Positions 6,324 to 11,644 of a stretch of DNA of 11,644 bases are shown in pieces. The notes below the pieces were generated by a model that did not search any database, was not told the origin of the DNA, and saw only the letters and a program-made list of their open reading frames with translations. The position numbers and the translations under genes were made by a program. Source of the stretch: UBA4717 sp045531795 (GTDB lineage: Bacteria; Bacillota; Clostridia; Oscillospirales; CAG-272); contig JAZSET010000014.1 in NCBI GenBank assembly GCA_045531795.1, positions 1-11,644 on the forward strand. Direction: 5' to 3'. Numbering within the stretch: position 1 is the stretch's first letter; every line of letters begins with the position of its first letter.

Positions 6324-8186
6324 ATGAACAAAGCAGATCAGAGTTTGACCCCGGCACTTCCTTTTAAAAGACAATTATTTATACTCGGAATTGATCTGGT
6401 GCTTATTGCGGTATCAATAATAATAGCAACACTTGTTTCAATGCCTACAAACCTTCCGGAGATTTTTCTGTCACTGGTAATATGGTTTGCTGTTGTGTGT
6501 ATTTTTTTTCTTACTACATATTTTTTTGCAGGACTTCACAGAGTAATATGGAAGTTTGCACCGCTTAACGAGTTTATAAAACTCGGACTGATACTTACAT
6601 TTTCAGATTTGCTTGCACTTGCAACACATGCTTCAATAACCCGTGGTAAAGTAGACAAGGTATCGTTATCAACATATTTCAGCGCGATAATATTTTCACT
6701 TCTTTTAGTATTTGTTCATCATGCATTACTGAGTCACCGTAGAAGACTTTATACCCACTCTGAAAAAAACACTAGAAAGGTAATGATAATAGGTTGCGGA
6801 GATTCTGGCAACAGTGTAATCGGCAGATTAAACAGAGAATCCGGAACTCAATATGAAGCCGTTTGTTTTATAGATGATAACCCTGCTTTTACAGGTAAAA
6901 TTGTAAATGGCATACCGGTAATCGGAACAAGAGAAGATATTGCTGATGGCGTAAAAAAGTACAATATATCGCTGATAATATTTGCAATTCCTTCAATTTC
7001 GCCTGATGAAAAAGCAAAAATTCTTGAAATGTGTGTTAAAACCGGTGTAGAGGTTAAGACTCTGCCGTCAATCTCACAGATAATCAGCGGAGAATTCAGC
7101 GAAGCTGAAACGAGAAATGTTGAAATAGACGATCTTCTCGGGCGCGAACCGGTTGACACAAACATAGACAGTGTTATGAATTATGTCAGCGGCAAAACCG
7201 TACTTGTAACGGGCGGTGGAGGCTCAATCGGTAGCGAACTTAGCCGTCAGATTGCATCACATAATCCCGGCTCTCTGATCATTTTTGACATTTACGAAAA
7301 TAATGCCTATGATATTCAGAATGAATTAAAAAGGAATTTTCCCGAACTTAATCTTGTAACACTTATAGGCAGTGTAAGAGACTCATCCAGAATTGACCTT
7401 ATACTTGAAAAATATCGTCCCGATATTATTTATCACGCGGCAGCACATAAGCATGTGCCTCTTATGGAGGATTCGCCTAACGAAGCAATAAAGAATAATG
7501 TGCTTGGTACATATAAGCTTGCAAAAGCGGCTGACAAGCATAATGTAAAGAGATTTGTGCTCATTTCTACAGATAAGGCAGTAAATCCCACAAATATTAT
7601 GGGCGCAACAAAGCGAATCTGTGAAATGATTGTACAGACATTCAATAATCATTCAGAGTGTGACTATGTTGCCGTAAGATTTGGTAATGTTCTTGGCAGT
7701 AACGGAAGTGTTATCCCGCTTTTCAAAAATCAGATTGAAAACGGCGGACCTGTCACTGTAACACATCCTGATATTATCAGATATTTTATGACAATACCCG
7801 AGGCGGTGTCACTTGTACTCCAGGCGGGAGCATTTGCCAAAGGCGGAGAAATATTCGTTCTTGATATGGGCAAACCCGTAAAAATACTTGACCTTGCAAA
7901 AAATCTTATTACACTAATGGGACATGTTCCCAACGGTGACATAAAGATTGAATTTACAGGTTTAAGACCGGGTGAAAAGCTTTACGAAGAGCTTCTTATG
8001 GCCGAGGAGGGACTTACCGCAACAGAGAATAAGAGAATTAAAATCGGTCATCAGATTGATTTTGATGAAAATGATCTTATTTCAACTATAGATAAACTTG
8101 TGGAAGTTATGTATGATGACTGTGCTGATGTCCGTTCTCTTGTGAAAAAACTTGTTCCTACATATAAGTACAAAGAAGAAAAGTAA
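6324..8186 (+). CDS. Membrane-anchored nucleoside-diphosphate-sugar 4,6-dehydratase (PglF/WbpM/CapD family)
   Basis: Likely UDP-GlcNAc 4,6-dehydratase, the first step toward 2,4-diamino-trideoxy or N-acetylfucosamine-type sugars for surface glycans. The 620-residue protein has four N-terminal membrane helices (about 16-38, 46-70, 84-103, 116-135). A first Rossmann-like domain follows (about 150-260, VMIIGCGDSGNSVIGRL), then the linker DDLLGREPVD (269-278). The catalytic SDR domain (about 290-575) has the cofactor loop TGGGGSIG (296-303). Other landmarks are HAAAHKHVPLMEDSP (371-385), ISTDK (414-418), PTNIMGATK (422-430) and GLRPGEKLYEELL (546-558). Met426 replaces the usual SDR tyrosine, giving the Ser-Met-Lys arrangement described for the long WbpM/PglF dehydratases; Lys430 is present. 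SD GGGAG (6309-6313), 10 nt from the ATG. It is a single-gene unit with no aminotransferase or acetyltransferase beside it, so the final sugar cannot be deduced. Confidence 0.92.
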   Translation: MNKADQSLTPALPFKRQLFILGIDLVLIAVSIIIATLVSMPTNLPEIFLSLVIWFAVVCIFFLTTYFFAGLHRVIWKFAPLNEFIKLGLILTFSDLLALATHASITRGKVDKVSLSTYFSAIIFSLLLVFVHHALLSHRRRLYTHSEKNTRKVMIIGCGDSGNSVIGRLNRESGTQYEAVCFIDDNPAFTGKIVNGIPVIGTREDIADGVKKYNISLIIFAIPSISPDEKAKILEMCVKTGVEVKTLPSISQIISGEFSEAETRNVEIDDLLGREPVDTNIDSVMNYVSGKTVLVTGGGGSIGSELSRQIASHNPGSLIIFDIYENNAYDIQNELKRNFPELNLVTLIGSVRDSSRIDLILEKYRPDIIYHAAAHKHVPLMEDSPNEAIKNNVLGTYKLAKAADKHNVKRFVLISTDKAVNPTNIMGATKRICEMIVQTFNNHSECDYVAVRFGNVLGSNGSVIPLFKNQIENGGPVTVTHPDIIRYFMTIPEAVSLVLQAGAFAKGGEIFVLDMGKPVKILDLAKNLITLMGHVPNGDIKIEFTGLRPGEKLYEELLMAEEGLTATENKRIKIGHQIDFDENDLISTIDKLVEVMYDDCADVRSLVKKLVPTYKYKEEK

Positions 8187-8213
8187 ATTTTTGTCGGAAA
8201 AATAAAAAAATCG

Positions 8214-8242
8214 TTGCAATAATTGAATAATAGTGGTATACT
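8214..8242 (+). promoter_or_regulatory. Promoter of the carboxypeptidase-ispD unit (extended -10)
   Basis: TTGCAA (8214-8219), a 17-bp spacer ending in TGG (8234-8236), then TATACT (8237-8242). The architecture is the same as the other two promoters in the window. The predicted start is about 8249. The -10 lies inside the 5' arm of the hairpin at 8232-8275. Confidence 0.7.
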
Positions 8243-8282
8243 GTAAGTAATTTGAAAGGACTTTGGTGTACCACTGTTTTTT
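8232..8282 (+). terminator. Probable terminator of the dehydratase gene, overlapping the next promoter
   Basis: AGTGGTATAC (8232-8241) can pair with GTGTACCACT (8266-8275) as a 10-bp RNA stem with one U-G pair. The stem encloses a 24-nt loop and is followed by G and six T (8277-8282). This has the layout of an intrinsic terminator 46 nt after the dehydratase stop, though the loop is long. RNA started from the embedded promoter (about 8249) would lack the 5' arm and so could not form it. The T-run ends 3 nt before the carboxypeptidase ATG. Confidence 0.5.
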
Positions 8283-8289
8283 ATTATGA
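8266..8289 (+). CDS. Putative seven-codon leader ORF coupled to the carboxypeptidase gene
   Basis: Reading from GTG at 8266, the codons give M-Y-H-C-F-L-L and stop at TGA 8287-8289, which overlaps the peptidase ATG (8286-8288) as ATGA. The SD-like AAAGGA (8255-8260) is 5 nt before this GTG, ideal spacing, but 25 nt from the peptidase ATG. I see no other SD for the peptidase. The simplest reading is that ribosomes load at the GTG and restart on the overlapping ATG. Translation is untested, and such a short ORF can occur by chance. Confidence 0.4.
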   Translation: MYHCFLL

Positions 8290-9719
8290 ATAAGATGAAT
8301 GAACAAATACTCAAAAAAATAAAAAGAATACTTGTTTGTGTACTTGCGTTTTTAAGGTCAAGGGCAGGGATTGGCATAACTGTACTCCTACTGCTTTTGC
8401 TTGTAGTCTCACTTGTAATCGGCTCTTGTGTTGGTTCCGACAGTGAAGATGAAACAACAACCGACACCGAATCTGTAAGTGAAACAACTACCTTTGAACC
8501 TGTAGAGTCAACTGAAGACACAACAGCAGAAGCTCCTGCGGCAGAAACAAAAAGAGCCATTGATAATATGGAAATCCCCGATACAAACTGGGCATATTTT
8601 TTAATCAATCGTTCAAATCCAGTAAAGGATAACTTTGAAGATACAATAGACCTTGACTATGTATACTCAAACGGAACAAAATATTTACTTGATTCACGCA
8701 TAACGGGTTTTACAGAGGCAATGATAAATGATGCCTATGATGACGGCGTAACACTTCTCATTTGCTCCGGCTATCGTAATCTTGCCCGTCAGACAACTAA
8801 TTTTGAAAACAGCCTTCGCAGTTACGCCGGGGGAAGATATAATTTTGCCACAGCCTATAAGCTTACATCAGGTTACATAGCGGTTCCCGGTACAAGTGAA
8901 CACCACACCGGACTCGCTATTGACTTTGTAACACCGGGATATATGTATCTTGATTCGGGCTTTGAAGATACACCTGCGTATAAATGGCTTTCTGAAAACT
9001 CATATAAATACGGGTTTATTTTGCGCTATCCGAGCGAAAAAAGCGAGCTTACAGGTATAAACTACGAGCCCTGGCATTTTCGCTTCATAGGCTTTGAACA
9101 CGCACAGAAAATATATGAAAGCGGACTTTGCCTTGAAGAGTATATGGAAAGGGAAAAAGAGAACTATCCCGATGTTAAGTTCAATGCGCTTGGAGAACTT
9201 ATAATACCCTCAGAGCCATTGTGGTATAACCTCATTAAAAATGCTCCCGAAACAGAGAAAGTCACAGAAACAGAAACCGAGATTGAGTCTGAGGGCGAAA
9301 GCATTGAAAGTGATAGTGAAGAAACTGATATAGAATCAGACGAAACCGAGGAAGATTTCCCCGACTGGCTCAAACCCGTTGAAGATGAAAGTGACACTGA
9401 CGAAACTGACACTGATGAATCAGATTTTGACGAGAGCGATCCCGATGAAACCGACTCTGACGAAATTGACTCCTGCGAGAGTGACACGATTTTTGAAGAT
9501 ACAGATTCCACCGACTTTGACACAGATTCTGATACATATACCGAAAGTGATGATACAAGCGAAATATCTGATGTAGAAACCGAGTCTGTGGCAGAGACTG
9601 AAGAAAGTATAACCGAAACAGAATCGGAAATGACAGAGACCGATGACACCGAGCTTGTAACTGAAAGTGATAGTATTGCAGAAATCAATAGCGAAAGCCT
9701 TGATGAGGAAGAAGTATGA
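8286..9719 (+). CDS. Membrane-anchored M15 (VanY-type) D-alanyl-D-alanine carboxypeptidase with long acidic C-terminal tail
   Basis: Zinc peptidase predicted to trim the terminal D-Ala from peptidoglycan stem peptides outside the membrane. The 477 residues run in order. Cytoplasmic basic N-terminus (1-28). Membrane segment or signal (29-47), ending IGSC48, a possible lipobox. Ser/Thr/Glu linker (51-90). VanY domain (about 95-290). Acidic tail (321-477). The catalytic set is complete: SGYR (161-164), S-x-H-x-x-G-x-A-x-D at 204-213 (zinc ligands His206, Asp213), and EPWHFR (261-266; Glu261 catalytic, His264 third ligand). The tail has 73 Asp/Glu in 157 residues, mostly alternating with Ser/Thr, two Lys and no Arg. 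I see no sortase or wall-binding motif in it. There is no SD at normal distance from either ATG (8286, 8295). The gene overlaps ispD by 4 nt. Enzyme class is confident; the exact substrate is inference. Confidence 0.9.
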   Translation: MNKMNEQILKKIKRILVCVLAFLRSRAGIGITVLLLLLLVVSLVIGSCVGSDSEDETTTDTESVSETTTFEPVESTEDTTAEAPAAETKRAIDNMEIPDTNWAYFLINRSNPVKDNFEDTIDLDYVYSNGTKYLLDSRITGFTEAMINDAYDDGVTLLICSGYRNLARQTTNFENSLRSYAGGRYNFATAYKLTSGYIAVPGTSEHHTGLAIDFVTPGYMYLDSGFEDTPAYKWLSENSYKYGFILRYPSEKSELTGINYEPWHFRFIGFEHAQKIYESGLCLEEYMEREKENYPDVKFNALGELIIPSEPLWYNLIKNAPETEKVTETETEIESEGESIESDSEETDIESDETEEDFPDWLKPVEDESDTDETDTDESDFDESDPDETDSDEIDSCESDTIFEDTDSTDFDTDSDTYTESDDTSEISDVETESVAETEESITETESEMTETDDTELVTESDSIAEINSESLDEEEV

Positions 9720-10450
9720 AGATACTCGAAAAACTTGTAAATGTCCTTAAAAAAGCTCCGGACAAACCGTTTACGACTGCGATTATTGTTGCGGGAGGAA
9801 GCGGTACAAGAGTAGGCACAGACATTCCAAAGCAACACATTTTGCTTGATGACAAGGAAGTAATTGCGCACACATTACTTGCATTTGAAAAAAGTAATGT
9901 GATTGACGAAATTGTCGTTGTTTGCAGAATGGGTGAAGAGGAGCTTTATAATAGTTACAAGGATAAATACTCAATTACCAAACTTACGCGCAGTGTTATT
10001 GGCGGAGAAAGCCGTCAGGAGTCAGTTCTGGCAGGCTTTGAAGCTGTTTCAGAAAACTGTAAATTTGTAGCAATACACGACGGGGCACGTTGCCTTATTC
10101 ACAGTGACGACATCGAAAGTGTTGTTAAAGAGGCGTATAAGTATCGTTGTGCAACACTTGCTAAAAAATGTACTGACACAGTAAAACTTACAGACGAAAA
10201 GGGATATATAAAAGAAACCCTTGACAGAGAAAAGCTCTACCTCGTGTCTACCCCTCAGGTATTCGAGAAGAGTATTTATCTGACAAGTGCCTATCTTGCA
10301 AAAAGAGACGGAGTAAGTGTGACAGACGATAACGCACTTGTGGAAAGAGCAGGCGTTAAAATAAAGCTTGTTGAGGAAAATTTCCTGAATATTAAAATTA
10401 CAAGGCGAGAGGATTTAGAACTTGCCAAAGCAATACTTAAGGATAGATGA
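9716..10450 (+). CDS. ispD: 2-C-methyl-D-erythritol 4-phosphate cytidylyltransferase
   Basis: Third step of the MEP pathway: CTP + MEP gives CDP-ME, toward IPP/DMAPP and the polyprenyl carrier used in wall synthesis. The 244 residues carry the nucleotide-binding loop AGGSGTRVGTDIPKQ (26-40) with Arg32 and Lys39 as the equivalents of the catalytic pair. They also contain GGESRQ (96-101), HDGAR (121-125), DTVK (154-157), TPQ (179-181), TDD (203-205) and NIKITRREDL (225-234). An 18-residue basic N-terminal extension precedes the first strand. SD GAGGAA (9705-9710) is inside the last codons of the peptidase gene, 5 nt from the ATG, and the genes overlap as ATGA. The main alternative is the homologous ribitol-5-phosphate cytidylyltransferase TarI, since the neighbour acts on the wall. 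No tarJ-like reductase is adjacent, so IspD is preferred. Confidence 0.85.
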   Translation: MKILEKLVNVLKKAPDKPFTTAIIVAGGSGTRVGTDIPKQHILLDDKEVIAHTLLAFEKSNVIDEIVVVCRMGEEELYNSYKDKYSITKLTRSVIGGESRQESVLAGFEAVSENCKFVAIHDGARCLIHSDDIESVVKEAYKYRCATLAKKCTDTVKLTDEKGYIKETLDREKLYLVSTPQVFEKSIYLTSAYLAKRDGVSVTDDNALVERAGVKIKLVEENFLNIKITRREDLELAKAILKDR

Positions 10451-10467
10451 AAATCTATCCTTTTTTT
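10441..10467 (+). terminator. Intrinsic terminator at the end of ispD
   Basis: A perfect 8-bp stem GGATAGAT (10441-10448) / ATCTATCC (10453-10460) with a GAAA tetraloop and seven T (10461-10467). The ispD stop TGA (10448-10450) lies at the top of the stem and in the loop, so the 5' arm is coding sequence. It separates ispD from the enolase gene. Confidence 0.93.
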
Positions 10468-10528
10468 ACTCATAATTTGCGCCAAACCAAGCAATACTAA
10501 ATAAAATCGAGCAAATATGAGGTGCTTT

Positions 10529-11644
10529 ATGAAGAAATGCTATATTAAAAAGGTTAGCGGACTTGAAATAATTGACTCAAGAGGATTTCCGACAGTAATG
10601 GCAAAGGTTACACTTGATGACGGTACAGCAGGAGTGGCTTCAGTACCGTCAGGTGCATCAACGGGAATACACGAAGCATATGAAAAGCGTGACGGAGATA
10701 AATCGAGATATGGCGGAAAGGGTGTAACCGAAGCAGTAAAATCTATTGATACCATAAGCGAAGCCCTGCACGGAATCTGTGCATATAAGCAGGATGATAT
10801 TGATGATATAATGTGCAAACTTGACGGGACTGACAATAAATCCCATCTTGGCGCAAATGCAATTCTTGCCGTGTCACTTGCAGCTGCGAGAGCCGGGGCA
10901 ACTTCGCTTTCTATGCCGCTTTACAGGTATATCGGTGGGTTTGCCCATACAAGAATGCCTGTGCCTATGATGAATATTTTAAATGGCGGAGCGCATGCAG
11001 GAAACAATATTGATATTCAGGAATTTATGATTATGCCGACGGGTATTGAGAAGTTTTCTGAAAGACTGAGAGCAGGCGTTGAAATTTATATGGCTTTAAA
11101 GAAAGAACTTGCGCGTCACGGACATAGCACAGGGGTAGGAGACGAGGGCGGTTTTGCACCTAATCTTACAGACGAGAGAGAAGCGATAGAATTTATACTT
11201 GACGCAATTAAACTTGCGGGATATACCACAAACGAAGTAAAACTTGCTCTTGATATTGCTTCAAGCGAGTGGTATGAAGACGGAAAATATGTACAGCCTA
11301 AAGTGAAAAAAGAGTGGACAAAGCACGAGCTCCTTGATTATTATGCAAAACTTGTCAAGGAATACCCCATTATTTCAATCGAAGACCCGTTTGCGGAGGA
11401 TGATTTTGAAAGTTTTACCGAAATCACCGAAAAAATAGGTAAAACCACTGCAATTGTAGGTGATGATTTGTTTGTAACAAATACTCAAAGACTAAAAAAG
11501 GGTATAAAAGCGGGAGCAGCAAATGCTATACTGATAAAGCCAAACCAGATCGGAACTCTTACCGAAACCCTGGAAGCGGTAAAGACGGCACATACGGCAG
11601 GTTACAGAGCAATAATATCCCACCGTTCGGGAAAGTCGGAGGCC
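10529..11644 (+). CDS. eno: Enolase (phosphopyruvate hydratase), 3' partial
   Basis: Glycolytic enzyme interconverting 2-phosphoglycerate and phosphoenolpyruvate. 372 codons are open to the window end; about 60 residues are missing for a normal enolase of about 430. Visible landmarks: EIIDSRGFPTV (13-23), mobile loop SGASTG (41-46), His156 in LNGGAHAGN, QEFMIMP (164-170), and GVGDEGGFAP (202-211) with catalytic Glu206. The metal ligands are Asp242, Glu285 (IEDPF) and Asp312. LIKPNQIGTLTE (335-346) holds catalytic Lys337, and SHRSG (364-368) is also present. Two segments are unusual for a bacterial enolase: IEDPFAEDD, more like eukaryotic/archaeal forms, and SHRSGKSEA where SHRSGETED is the norm. 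SD GAGGTG (10519-10524) favours this ATG; an in-frame ATG at 10517 is the alternative. The 78-nt gap upstream has no clean promoter that I can see (best guess TTGCGC and TAAAAT, 19-bp spacing). Confidence 0.93.
   Translation, partial: MKKCYIKKVSGLEIIDSRGFPTVMAKVTLDDGTAGVASVPSGASTGIHEAYEKRDGDKSRYGGKGVTEAVKSIDTISEALHGICAYKQDDIDDIMCKLDGTDNKSHLGANAILAVSLAAARAGATSLSMPLYRYIGGFAHTRMPVPMMNILNGGAHAGNNIDIQEFMIMPTGIEKFSERLRAGVEIYMALKKELARHGHSTGVGDEGGFAPNLTDEREAIEFILDAIKLAGYTTNEVKLALDIASSEWYEDGKYVQPKVKKEWTKHELLDYYAKLVKEYPIISIEDPFAEDDFESFTEITEKIGKTTAIVGDDLFVTNTQRLKKGIKAGAANAILIKPNQIGTLTETLEAVKTAHTAGYRAIISHRSGKSEA

Noticed and set aside
6502..6527. Runs of eight T (6502-6509) and seven T (6521-6527) in the dehydratase gene, a possible phase-variation tract
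   Set aside because: They encode Ile/Phe codons in a membrane helix, the frame is intact, and runs this short in AT-rich DNA are weak evidence of slippage.
9164..9871. 235-residue open frame on the - strand, rich in Ser and Val
   Set aside because: It is the antisense of the Asp/Glu/Ser/Thr codons of the peptidase tail and runs on into ispD; it has no domain, and its composition is explained by complementarity.
1..11644. Search for CRISPR arrays, tRNA/rRNA, transposase, phage, toxin-antitoxin or defence genes
   Set aside because: No spaced direct repeats, structured RNA genes or matching coding regions were seen; all sizeable frames are accounted for by housekeeping, transport or envelope genes.

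Overview
The window is about 11.6 kb of ordinary, moderately low-GC Firmicute chromosome. A gut-type Clostridia member (Oscillospiraceae/Ruminococcus-like) is the best guess. The basis is the gene content, the long-form HPF, consensus sigma-A-type promoters, strong Shine-Dalgarno (SD) sites and short T-tailed intrinsic terminators. The genus is inference. There is no rRNA, tRNA, CRISPR array, insertion sequence or phage gene. I found no defence or other new multi-gene system.

Left (1-4740, + strand): a five-gene branched-chain amino acid ABC importer, livK (5' end outside the window), livH, livM, livG, livF. The last four genes are separated by 2-10 nt or overlap. A strong hairpin sits between livK and livH, and the operon ends in a hairpin terminator that also serves the convergent hpf gene.

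Centre (4750-6135, - strand): hpf (ribosome hibernation factor) and a short-chain dehydrogenase/reductase. hpf has its own extended -10 promoter with a palindrome over the predicted transcription start. The reductase has the sequence character of the EF-P 5-aminopentanone reductase group rather than plain FabG.

Right (6324-11644, + strand): a membrane-anchored UDP-sugar 4,6-dehydratase (PglF/WbpM/CapD type); a membrane-anchored M15 D,D-carboxypeptidase with a 157-residue acidic tail; ispD, which overlaps the peptidase gene by 4 nt; and enolase, cut by the window end. The peptidase-ispD pair forms one unit between a promoter at 8214-8242 and a terminator at 10441-10467. These genes plausibly serve surface glycan, peptidoglycan and polyprenyl-carrier supply.

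The most unusual part is 8187-8290. A promoter is embedded in the 5' arm of what looks like the terminator of the preceding gene. A seven-codon leader ORF with a good SD stops exactly on the start codon of the peptidase, which has no SD of its own. Three promoters in the window share one architecture (TTGCAA/T, 17-bp spacer, TGn, TATAAT-like).
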